From Odoribacter sp. UBA944 (GTDB lineage Bacteria > Bacteroidota > Bacteroidia > Bacteroidales > Marinifilaceae), in contig DBDA01000031.1 in the NCBI GenBank assembly GCA_002293375.1, positions 1,006 to 31,025 on the forward strand: 30,020 nucleotides of DNA, in the 5' to 3' direction. The notes under the pieces are model-generated. The model was not told where the DNA came from. It saw only the letters and a program-made list of their open reading frames with translations, and did no database searches. The translations under genes were made by a program, and so were the position numbers. Positions 23,713-30,012 of the stretch are shown here, piece after piece; the stretch's first letter is position 1; each line of letters begins with the position of its first letter.

Positions 23713-23773
23713 CGCAGTTTCTAATGACTGCCGGAATCAGAATACAGATAACATTCAAAGATAAATTTCTCAT
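23684..23773 (-). CDS. ilv operon leader peptide (29 codons)
   Basis: Translation from the ATG at 23773 to TAG gives 29 residues. Codons 4-17 encode Leu, Ser, Leu, Asn, Val, Ile, Cys, Ile, Leu, Ile, Pro, Ala, Val, Ile: nine of fourteen are Leu, Val or Ile. The peptide then becomes hydrophilic (RNCGRKGYGSEV). A ribosome stalled on these codons for lack of charged branched-chain tRNA would leave the antiterminator strand in codons 21-24 free. A ribosome reaching the stop would cover it and allow the terminator at 23627-23658. The ATG is about 19 nt after the promoter -7 element. The gene has no role other than regulation as far as can be seen. Confidence 0.85.
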   Translation of the reverse strand: MRNLSLNVICILIPAVIRNCGRKGYGSEV

Positions 23774-23791
23774 GGCTGTTTACTTGAGCCG

Positions 23792-23824
23792 CAAATATAC
23801 AAACAAAACATCCGGATTTCCAAA
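23792..23824 (-). promoter_or_regulatory. Promoter of the ilv operon
   Basis: The minus strand carries TTTG (23824-23821), a 21-nt spacer, then TATATTTG (23799-23792), a full Bacteroidota -33/-7 promoter. Transcription should begin near 23786, giving a leader of about 195 nt before ilvD that contains the regulatory peptide and attenuator. Confidence 0.8.
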
Positions 23825-23878
23825 CGAAAACCTAAAAATCCGGAGCAAACGCCCGATTTTCTTTACATTGAAAACAAA

Positions 23879-23905
23879 TACAGCGGAGCATTTTGCCCCG
23901 CTGTA
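23879..23905 (-). terminator. Terminator after the small membrane peptide gene
   Basis: TACAGCGG (23879-23886) pairs with CCGCTGTA (23898-23905), an 8-bp stem with an 11-nt loop. On the minus strand it is followed by a T-rich tract (TTTGTTTTC). It lies 8 nt after the stop of the gene at 23914 and insulates that unit from the ilv promoter. Confidence 0.7.
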
Positions 23906-23913
23906 CCCCCGTT

Positions 23914-24024
23914 TTACCTATCCGCCTCCTCTTCCCGTCGCTTCCTCCCCTTTTTCAAAAGGCTCATACCAACGGTAAAAATCAGACAAACAATCTCCAA
24001 CAGAGTCGATTTCCATTTACACAT
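23914..24024 (-). CDS. Small single-pass membrane peptide (36 residues)
   Basis: A 36-codon frame starting MCKWKSTLLEIVCLIFTVGM, then a strongly charged tail with KKGRKRREEE. Residues 7-23 form one hydrophobic segment, so the product is probably a small inner-membrane peptide with a charged C-terminus. An unusually good Shine-Dalgarno sequence for this phylum (GGAAGGGAGG) ends a few bases before the ATG. The frame starts 16 nt after the stop of the 228-residue gene at 24041 and is followed directly by a terminator, so it forms the end of a two-gene unit. The W-K-[ST] start followed by a hydrophobic run resembles the very short 'smalltalk' peptides of Bacteroides, but that similarity is weak and from memory. 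The function is unknown. Confidence 0.65.
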   Translation of the reverse strand: MCKWKSTLLEIVCLIFTVGMSLLKKGRKRREEEADR

Positions 24025-24040
24025 GTTTCCTCCCTTCCTT

Positions 24041-24727
24041 TTACAACTCAACAACAATCACATTCGACACCGCCTCCCGCCGAGCGGAAGCATACCCGCT
24101 CAGCTTGTTAATAGCGTAGATCTGCACCTGGATCTGCTCACCGTCAACCGGATCCCCGAACACCGCCTTATACGCCTCCGTAACATCCGCCATGGCTTGC
24201 CCGCCGGCAACAGTCGCAATCTGGCGCAACCCGTTCGTATTGTCGCTCAGCCCGGACTTCAGGGGAGCGGCGCGTACCACCAGGGTATCTCCGGCGTGCA
24301 CGCTCTCCGCCAGCTCCACCACAATGCCGGAACTCGTTACCTCGAACAGCTCAATAAACGGAGGGGGTTGGGGCAAACTCCGGGCAGGTTCCGTCAACTC
24401 ATTGGGTGCATCGATCAACTCAAGGTTCATGTTACACTTCACGTAGAGATTAAACCCGCTGACCTTGCCGAATATCCCGAAATAGGACTTCTCCGCGGCC
24501 ACCTGGCTCGCCTGGTCGTTCCACTTGCGTCGCTGCTCAAGGGGCAGCTTCGCCCATTTCCGGGTGTAGATAGAAAACTGCTTCCGGATCGCTTTTTGCG
24601 CCTCCGTATTTGCATCGTTCGGTCTCACTCTCTTGCGCACCAGCAGGTGTCCGGCAGTGTGCGTTGTCGTAATGCCTCCGGTGCTTCCGGAGAAGTTTTC
24701 AAACAATTCATGCGTTTTCGCTTTCAT
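24041..24727 (-). CDS. Uncharacterised 228-residue protein
   Basis: I do not recognise the family with certainty. The N-terminal half (about 1-85) is basic. It contains RPNDANTEAQKAIRKQFSIY and KWAKLPLEQRRKWNDQA, a pattern also seen in uncharacterised Bacteroidota proteins that share an N-terminal 'T.AQ...R..F....W..L...QR..WN' stretch. A proline-rich hinge (SLPQPPPF, about 117-124) leads to a C-terminal beta-rich domain (about 125-228) with VELAESVHAGDTLVVRAAP, which reads like a beta-sandwich. There is no signal peptide or membrane segment. It has its own strong promoter with three phased TTTGCGT repeats upstream, and is followed by the 36-codon membrane peptide gene. A virion- or surface-like structural role is possible but unproven. 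Confidence 0.8.
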   Translation of the reverse strand: MKAKTHELFENFSGSTGGITTTHTAGHLLVRKRVRPNDANTEAQKAIRKQFSIYTRKWAKLPLEQRRKWNDQASQVAAEKSYFGIFGKVSGFNLYVKCNMNLELIDAPNELTEPARSLPQPPPFIELFEVTSSGIVVELAESVHAGDTLVVRAAPLKSGLSDNTNGLRQIATVAGGQAMADVTEAYKAVFGDPVDGEQIQVQIYAINKLSGYASARREAVSNVIVVEL

Positions 24728-24818
24728 AAGGTAAAGTTTTAAAGTGATTAATTTGTTTCATTCGGATCCGGTGCCGGCTCTGTACGGCCGCTACAAAGCA
24801 TGGACCTGATTCCGGAAA

Positions 24819-24851
24819 CAAACATACACGCAGTTTCACCCCATTTTCAAA
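24819..24851 (-). promoter_or_regulatory. Promoter of the 24041-24727 gene
   Basis: The minus strand reads TTTG (24851-24848), a 21-nt spacer, then TATGTTTG (24826-24819). Spacing and both elements match the Bacteroidota consensus and are the same geometry as the ilv promoter. The leader would be about 90 nt. Confidence 0.7.
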
Positions 24852-24862
24852 AACCGGCGCCG

Positions 24863-24889
24863 TTTGCGTTACTTTGCGTCCGTTTGCGT
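24863..24889. promoter_or_regulatory. Three TTTGCGT repeats at 10-bp intervals
   Basis: TTTGCGT occurs at 24863-24869, 24873-24879 and 24883-24889, exactly one helical turn apart, so all copies face the same side of the DNA. On the minus strand they read ACGCAAA and lie 11 nt upstream of the -33 element, the position expected for an activator array. Confidence 0.6.
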
Positions 24890-25050
24890 AGTAAAAGCCA
24901 ATTTCTTTCCGTTCGCTAATGCTCGTTATCCCTATTTTTTTCGAACGTGAAGTGAAAATTGCCGGTTGAAAATTGCATTTTTACCAAAAACTGCTTGCTA
25001 TGTCATGCAATTTATCTATTTTTATGCCGGATGCATAAAGCATATTTGAC
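24890..25050. other. AT-rich intergenic stretch with short direct repeats
   Basis: This holds no gene I can support. TGAAAATTGC occurs twice (24953-24962 and 24967-24976), 14 bp apart. A weak dyad, CGTTCG (24910-24915) with CGAACG (24942-24947), is also present. CATATTTG at 25041-25048, one base off the -7 consensus, lies 2 nt before the ATG of the next gene; if it is a promoter element, the true start may be a later codon. Confidence 0.4.
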
Positions 25051-26226
25051 ATGGATGCCTTGATCAGAACTTTCAAAATGCGGTTGGAGGAGACCCCGAC
25101 CGGCTATGTACGCTACCTGCACAATGAGATCTCGTGGGGCAGCCGCCTTGTTGCCATCCTCGGCGCGAGAGGTGTCGGCAAATCGACACTGGTATTGCAG
25201 CATATCAAACTGCACGAGGATATCAACACCACACTCTACATAGCTGCGGACGATATTTATTTCTCGACGCACACGCTCGTGGAACTGGCCGCAAAGTTCT
25301 ATCAGGAGGGCGGCAAGGCTCTCTACATCGACGAGATCCACAAATACAGGAACTGGTCGACCGAGATAAAGAACATCTATGACACCTGGTCCGGCCTGCG
25401 GATCGGCTATACCGGTTCATCCATACTCGATCTGGAAAAAGGCGGCGCGGATCTGAGCCGCCGCAAATTGGAGTACCGCTTGCCGGGACTTTCGTTCCGC
25501 GAGTTTCTGATCATCGGCAAGGGCATCGTCCTGCCCGTTCATTCAATAGAGCAGATCATCGCCGGCCGGATAGAATTCCCATACAAGGAACATCGCCCCA
25601 TAGCGCTGTTTAAGGAGTACCTCCGTGAGGGGTATTACCCCTATTTTCGGGAGGATGGCTATTATCTGCGCCTCAAGACCGTTATCAATCAGGTTGTCGA
25701 AAACGACATTCCTGCATTCGCGGAGATGAATGTATCCACGGCGCAAAAGCTCAAAAAACTGCTTTACATCATTGCCCAGAGCGTACCTTTTAAGCCGAAT
25801 TATTCAAAGCTGGCGCGAGACCTCGACATCAACCGCAACACAGTGGCCGACCTCATGGTCTATCTCGAAAAGGCAGGGCTTATCAATCTCCTGCGGGACG
25901 ACACCCACGGCATCGCCTCGCTGGGTAAAGTCGATAAAGTTTATTTGAACAATACTAACCTTGCATACGCCATTTCGGATTCCATTCCCGATGTGGGCAA
26001 TCTCCGCGAGACGGTATTTCTTTCACTGCTCGCGCAATTGCAGCCCGTCACCTCGTCATCTGTCGGCGGTGACTTCCGGGTCGGAGACTTCATTTTCGAG
26101 GTAGGCGGCAAAAACAAAACCGGACGGCAAATCAAGGATATCCCAAACTCCTATGTTGTCAAGGACGATATCGAACACAAGGGCTGGAAAGATCTCCCCT
26201 TGTGGGCATTCGGGTTGATCTACTGA
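25051..26226 (+). CDS. AAA ATPase with DUF4143 domain
   Basis: A 391-residue protein of the AAA_14/DUF4143 group, common but poorly understood in Bacteroidota. Walker A is GARGVGKST (38-46) and Walker B is ALYIDEIHKY (90-99). A sensor-like GYTGSS follows at 119-124. The central part has a helix-turn-helix-like stretch (KLARDLDINRNTVADLMVYLEKAGLI), and the C-terminal DUF4143 region contains DFIFEVGGKNKTGRQI, which resembles a PD-(D/E)xK-like core. The family is often carried as solitary accessory genes; its role is unknown. AT-rich DNA lies on both sides, and a decayed fragment of a second family member follows at 26554-26658, suggesting repeated gain and loss here. The reading frame is intact. 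Confidence 0.88.
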   Translation: MDALIRTFKMRLEETPTGYVRYLHNEISWGSRLVAILGARGVGKSTLVLQHIKLHEDINTTLYIAADDIYFSTHTLVELAAKFYQEGGKALYIDEIHKYRNWSTEIKNIYDTWSGLRIGYTGSSILDLEKGGADLSRRKLEYRLPGLSFREFLIIGKGIVLPVHSIEQIIAGRIEFPYKEHRPIALFKEYLREGYYPYFREDGYYLRLKTVINQVVENDIPAFAEMNVSTAQKLKKLLYIIAQSVPFKPNYSKLARDLDINRNTVADLMVYLEKAGLINLLRDDTHGIASLGKVDKVYLNNTNLAYAISDSIPDVGNLRETVFLSLLAQLQPVTSSSVGGDFRVGDFIFEVGGKNKTGRQIKDIPNSYVVKDDIEHKGWKDLPLWAFGLIY

Positions 26227-26769
26227 CGATTTTCACTTCAACTCAAGTTGCATAGTTTTCGGGACAGAACCCGGCTTGTTCGGAACACTAACCAGTAATT
26301 GCTACCAAATTTTAGCGCGGTGACGAAGATTTTATCGTTTCTGCTCTTGAGATTTATTATCATGAACGTTTCATAAATAACTCATCTTTAGGCAAATTGA
26401 TTTTTTTCGACAAAAAATTACAACGTTTGTTGAAGAAAGAACAGGTTCGTTGTATATTAGAGTGAAAGTATCACGGTTCAGATTGTAAGCGCTTGTCTGC
26501 ACCTTGTATTCTATAAAAACGAAAATTTATGCCCCAAGAGATTATTTACTTGAAAGACAGATAACTATCCGAAGTTTCTGCTCTCGACCGATTCTTTCCC
26601 GCAAAGCAGGGACGGGATCATCCACCGAAACGTTTTTGAGTGGCTGTTGGGGAAATAAGGATCATCAAACGAAATCAAGAACAATATCGCTATCTTTATG
26701 AGGCTTGGGAAAGTACATTTAAAAATCGCCACATCGTTCTGCTAATCGATCGACCTCCGGCCAAGCCGC
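26227..26769. other. AT-rich gene-poor stretch with gene remnants
   Basis: No intact gene is evident. An open stretch without a start codon (26316-26465, plus strand, about 48 codons, containing DEDFIVSALEIYYHERF) reads like protein but I do not recognise it. It is followed by the recognisable ATPase fragment at 26554-26658. A further plus-strand run after 26660 encodes EQYRYLYEAWESTFKN, also unrecognised. Together they suggest a degraded accessory locus. Confidence 0.5.
26554..26658 (+). pseudogene. C-terminal remnant of a DUF4143-type AAA ATPase
   Basis: An open frame with no start codon, bounded upstream by TGA at 26551 and ending in TAA at 26656. Its 34 codons include NYPKFLLSTD, then RDGIIHRNVFEWLLGK. 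This matches the usual C-terminal ending of AAA/DUF4143 ATPases, where a 'YPK.LLS.D' strand is followed by 'GI.H.N...WLL'. The intact gene upstream ends differently (PNSYVVKDD...LWAFGLIY), so the remnant is from another subfamily rather than a duplicate of its neighbour. Recognition is from memory of family patterns and cannot be checked here. Confidence 0.6.
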
Positions 26770-27723
26770 CTACCGAAGAAATCCCTGCGTACCGTCTTTG
26801 GGAGGAGGGGGAGGGGGCATCTTAAAAATAACAGGTATGGTATATCCGACTCGTACCGTCTTTCCCCGTTGTATACCGGGAGTCCAGCGCGGCATGCTTC
26901 GGATAACCCGAAAAGCCTCTGCGTTAAAGACAGGATTCGTAGAACTCTCAATTTCCACATCGCCGATCGTCCCGTCCCTTTCAATAACACATCTGACTAC
27001 CACTTTGCCGCTGATACCCTTTTCGTGTGCCTGTTGGGGATACCGAAGATTTCGACCGATCCACACACTGGGATTGCCTTTGGAGAACTTAGGCGCTCGT
27101 TCATGGACCACCGTTCCGTCCGGGTTTCGGAGAATTCCGTTCTCATCCTCCACAACATCCTTCCCGAACCGGACTTTCTCCTGCTGCTCTTTCTTGCCCT
27201 TTTTCCCTTCCTTCTCCTCTTTCCCCTCCTGCTGTTGGAAAACACTATCCCGCTTCCCGGCGCTCGCCGGAACAGCCACCGACAAGCCAAGAAAAAGCAG
27301 AACCAGCGGCAAAGCCGCCTTTTTCAGATACTTGCCGAACAGCTCCGCAAAAACCTCCCCCCGGGTCAATTTCCCGTCCTGCACACACACATTCTCCGCC
27401 CTGCCCTTGCTACACAACAGATTATCCGGCAACCGGTAAATATCCTGCAAGAACACCAATTTAGCCCCCTCCTGCCGGATATTGATCCGCACCGCAAAAC
27501 GGTCGCCGCTGGTCAGAGAGTGCAGGTACTCGATCTCAATGCGCCGGATCACCGCATCCAACCCGGCCTGGTGCAGCTTCCCGAAATTGGCGCCGGTCGT
27601 CTCCAAAAACTCATGCCGGGCATGCTCCATGTAGTGCTGGTAATTGGCATTATTCACAATCCCCTGAAGATCACACTCATAATCCCGCACCTTCATCTCC
27701 AATTCAAAAATATACGTTTGCAT
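26770..27723 (-). CDS. Hotdog thioesterase fused to a TonB C-terminal domain
   Basis: A 317-residue fusion. Residues 1-130 form a 4HBT-type acyl-CoA thioesterase with the active-site stretch RDYECDLQGIVNNANYQHY (13-31). Immediately after the thioesterase's natural end, LKKAALPLVLLFLGLSVAVP (133-152) plus ASAG looks exactly like a signal peptide with an AxA cleavage site. A Lys/Glu/Gln-rich linker (about 157-190) and a TonB C-terminal domain (about 217-302) follow, then six prolines and a short tail. The thioesterase would be cytoplasmic and the TonB part periplasmic. It may be one anchored protein, or be split by signal peptidase. The start at 27723 matches the family N-terminus; an ATG at 27735 is also possible. 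An assembly error at the junction cannot be excluded, but the frame is continuous. Confidence 0.85.
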   Translation of the reverse strand: MQTYIFELEMKVRDYECDLQGIVNNANYQHYMEHARHEFLETTGANFGKLHQAGLDAVIRRIEIEYLHSLTSGDRFAVRINIRQEGAKLVFLQDIYRLPDNLLCSKGRAENVCVQDGKLTRGEVFAELFGKYLKKAALPLVLLFLGLSVAVPASAGKRDSVFQQQEGKEEKEGKKGKKEQQEKVRFGKDVVEDENGILRNPDGTVVHERAPKFSKGNPSVWIGRNLRYPQQAHEKGISGKVVVRCVIERDGTIGDVEIESSTNPVFNAEAFRVIRSMPRWTPGIQRGKTVRVGYTIPVIFKMPPPPPPKDGTQGFLR

Positions 27724-27745
27724 GATACCTGTCATTTTCTTGTGT

Positions 27746-27753
27746 CAAAAATA
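27746..27753 (-). promoter_or_regulatory. -7 promoter element of the thioesterase-TonB fusion
   Basis: The minus strand reads TATTTTTG, an exact TAnnTTTG match, 23 nt from the ATG at 27723 and 11 nt from the one at 27735. This spacing favours the later start. Confidence 0.55.
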
Positions 27754-27795
27754 GCAGATTTTTCCGGACAGTTGCACAAAGGATACAATTAAACC

Positions 27796-28488
27796 TTACT
27801 CGCTACCTTCGTTGGTTTCAATATCAGGAATAAGCAAGCTGATCAACAGGAACGGTATAGCATAAATACAACCGACGACCAGCACATCGCTCAACACAAA
27901 CTCCGGCCAACGGATCAGGCCGCAGGAGAGATCGGTTATAAATATCGCCCACAAAAGAGTTTGAACGATCAAACACAACGGGCACCAGATATGTGCCCGA
28001 AACCGTTGGTACCATACACTCCACAAAGTATAAGGCAACGCACAGATATTGATCAGCGCCAGATAATGAACAAGGGCCGGAAACAAGACGAGCAGCAGCA
28101 TATTCGAGGTAAAATACCCCAAACCCACCTCACTCCAACTGATAACCCCGGCAAATTTTGACGCCGGCGATCCCAGAATATCATTACAACTGGACCGTTT
28201 CTTAAATATAGAACAGATCTTATCCGCATGGCTGTGCTGTATCTTCAACTGTTTAAGAATAAGCAAATACCCGATATAAATCCCGAAACCGTTCGCCACA
28301 ATAAGTATATTGACACCAGTATTTAAGAAAAGCCCGTGCGACGTGTAACCCACAACAATCACAACCACCACCGCCACCAGCAAAATGATCCTCTCGATCC
28401 GTCTGAACAACTCTTTTCTCCTGCTTAGAACATAGTTCGGATCTTCCGTTCTCTCCGTCGGTGGCACAATGTCATTTCCTGTCTTCAT
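27796..28488 (-). CDS. VKOR-family membrane disulfide oxidoreductase
   Basis: A 230-residue integral membrane protein of the vitamin K epoxide reductase family, which in bacteria re-oxidises a thioredoxin-like partner using quinone, as DsbB does. About five membrane segments are visible, the first at 33-48. The loop cysteines are Cys92 and Cys101 (CSIFKKRSSC) and the quinone-side pair is Cys169-Cys172 in WCPLC, the complete four-cysteine relay. GVISWSEVGLGYF (114-126) is a family word. No thioredoxin domain is fused and no DsbA-like gene is adjacent, so the partner is elsewhere. It lies 60 nt ahead of the thioesterase-TonB gene and 69 nt after the lipoprotein gene on the same strand; cotranscription is possible. 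Some Bacteroidota relatives sit in peptide-maturation clusters, but no such genes are visible here. Confidence 0.85.
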   Translation of the reverse strand: MKTGNDIVPPTERTEDPNYVLSRRKELFRRIERIILLVAVVVVIVVGYTSHGLFLNTGVNILIVANGFGIYIGYLLILKQLKIQHSHADKICSIFKKRSSCNDILGSPASKFAGVISWSEVGLGYFTSNMLLLVLFPALVHYLALINICALPYTLWSVWYQRFRAHIWCPLCLIVQTLLWAIFITDLSCGLIRWPEFVLSDVLVVGCIYAIPFLLISLLIPDIETNEGSE

Positions 28489-28557
28489 GATTTCTGTTGT
28501 TTATAGAGATTCTACCGCAAAGTCGTTCAATTAGTTACAAAGACACGAAAACAACCC

Positions 28558-29103
28558 CTAATTATACAAAATAACGATGCCGTGTCCCGGGATATCTACG
28601 AGCAGGGAAGAACGGTCGAAACTAAAACGGCTGCCGGACAGAGCGGAAAAAACACCCCTCTCCGGGTACTCCGGAAGTAGTGTCTGTACGGTCAGGTCTC
28701 CCGCTTGCCCGTTGAAAGCCACAACCACCTCGCGGTTAGCCGTACGCCGGTAACCGATCAGCACCCTGTCATCTGCCCGCAACAGCAAAAAAAACCCATA
28801 CAAAAGCGCCGGAGGAGGAGTCCCCCGGAAGTCAGCCGGCAACTCTGCCGCATTCACCTTTTGAGCCGACCCTACTCGCAACAGTCGTCCGTCTCCGGAA
28901 ATCACCACTTCCGTATCGGGCGCAACTCTGCCAAACCCCGGAACCGAGTCCGGTAACACCAGCGTCACCGAATCCCACAAAAGCACCAAAGGAACACTTC
29001 CCGGCACATCCCGCTGTTTCAAAACACCGGGCGCTTCCCGCAAGCAGGCGGAAAGCAGTAAAAGCCACAGAAATACCGGTGCAAAACGACTCATCATTCT
29101 CAT
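28558..29103 (-). CDS. Small lipoprotein with a GH13 C-terminal-like sandwich
   Basis: A 181-residue exported protein. The signal sequence ends in LLSAC, with Cys20 as the lipidation site, so it is a probable lipoprotein. The rest is beta-rich. The C-terminal part (about 95-181) runs through LLRADDRVLIGYRRTANREV and VVAFNGQAGDL and ends in DIPGHGIVILYN. This resembles the C-terminal beta-sandwich of GH13 amylases, which typically closes with 'lPa.g..VL'. No catalytic barrel is present, so it would be a stand-alone binding or structural module, or the remnant of a larger enzyme. That likeness is only by eye. ATG codons at 29097 and 29094 are alternative starts. It is divergent from yebC and upstream of the VKOR gene. 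Confidence 0.7.
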   Translation of the reverse strand: MRMMSRFAPVFLWLLLLSACLREAPGVLKQRDVPGSVPLVLLWDSVTLVLPDSVPGFGRVAPDTEVVISGDGRLLRVGSAQKVNAAELPADFRGTPPPALLYGFFLLLRADDRVLIGYRRTANREVVVAFNGQAGDLTVQTLLPEYPERGVFSALSGSRFSFDRSSLLVDIPGHGIVILYN

Positions 29104-29164
29104 TTTATTATGTGTAAATGTACGATATTTTTCAAGGAACTTACCGGATTTTTGGCAAAAAGCA

Positions 29165-29172
29165 TAACTTTG
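29165..29172 (+). promoter_or_regulatory. -7 promoter element of yebC
   Basis: TAACTTTG matches TAnnTTTG exactly, 33 nt before the yebC ATG. The implied leader is about 27 nt. No -33 element at suitable spacing was seen. Confidence 0.55.
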
Positions 29173-29205
29173 TCGCTCAATTCAATCAAATAACTGCTTA
29201 TAAAC

Positions 29206-29922
29206 ATGGGAAGAGCGTTCGAATACCGCAAAGCGCGCAAATTGAAAAGATGGGGCAACATGGCCCGGACCTTTACCAGAATAGGAAAAGAGATCGACAT
29301 CGCCGTCAAAGCCGGCGGTCCCGATCCCGACAACAACACTCGCCTCCGCATCCTGGTCCAGAACGCCAAGGCCGCGAATATGCCCAAGGAAAATGTGGAA
29401 CGGGCCATCAAGCGGGCCACCTCCAAAGACACCTCCGACTACAAAGAGATCGTATACGAAGGATACGCACCCCACGGCATCGCCATTGTAGTCGAAACGG
29501 CCACAGACAACAACACCCGCACAGTAGCCAATGTGCGCCATGCCTTCTCCAAATACGGCGGTTCCTTGGGCACCTCCGGCTCCCTGGATTTCCTGTTCGA
29601 CCGGAAATGCATCTTCAAGATCAACAAACCGGAAGGATTCGACCTCGACGAATTCGAATTGGAGATGATCGATTACGGTGCCGACGAAATCTTCGAAGAC
29701 GAAGGCCTCATCCACATCTACGGCGCCTTCGAAGCATTCGGGGCGATCCAGAAACACCTGGAAGAACAGCACATCGAGATCGTCAGCGGAGAATTCGAAC
29801 GCATCCCCACCGACACCAAAGAACTCACCCCCGAACAACGGGCCGACGTAGACAAAGTATTGGAAAAGCTGGAAGAAGACGAAGACGTCACCAACGTCTA
29901 CCACAACATCAAAGAGGAATAA
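29206..29922 (+). CDS. yebC: YebC/PmpR (TACO1) family protein
   Basis: A 238-residue member of the YebC/PmpR/TACO1 family. The N-terminal MGRAFEYRKARKLKRWGNMA is the Bacteroidota form of the conserved YebC start. The central region has KNVERAIKRATSK-like sequence (ENVERAIKRATSK, about 62-74) and YEGYAPHGIAIVVE, family hallmarks. The acidic C-terminal domain ends in TNVYHNI. Members have been described as DNA-binding regulators, and more recently as ribosome-associated factors that relieve stalling on difficult sequences; which applies here is not shown. It is monocistronic, with its own promoter and a strong terminator. Confidence 0.97.
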   Translation: MGRAFEYRKARKLKRWGNMARTFTRIGKEIDIAVKAGGPDPDNNTRLRILVQNAKAANMPKENVERAIKRATSKDTSDYKEIVYEGYAPHGIAIVVETATDNNTRTVANVRHAFSKYGGSLGTSGSLDFLFDRKCIFKINKPEGFDLDEFELEMIDYGADEIFEDEGLIHIYGAFEAFGAIQKHLEEQHIEIVSGEFERIPTDTKELTPEQRADVDKVLEKLEEDEDVTNVYHNIKEE

Positions 29923-29945
29923 TCTACCCGTAAATCGCAACATGC

Positions 29946-29982
29946 AAAAAGCACCCTATTTGTGTGAAATAGGGTGCTTTTT
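29946..29982. terminator. Bidirectional terminator after yebC
   Basis: AAAAAGCACCCTATTT (29946-29961) and AAATAGGGTGCTTTTT (29967-29982) form a perfect 16-bp stem with a 5-nt loop. The stem ends in U5 on the plus strand and in U5 on the minus strand, so it can serve both directions. It lies 24 nt after the yebC stop. Confidence 0.9.
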
Positions 29983-29995
29983 CAATACATTCCTG

Positions 29996-30012
29996 TGACC
30001 CCGCTGGGGTCA
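29996..30012. repeat. Short perfect palindrome at the window end
   Basis: TGACCCC (29996-30002) and GGGGTCA (30006-30012) flank GCT. The element is just past the yebC terminator and its surroundings are cut by the window, so its role cannot be judged. Confidence 0.4.
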
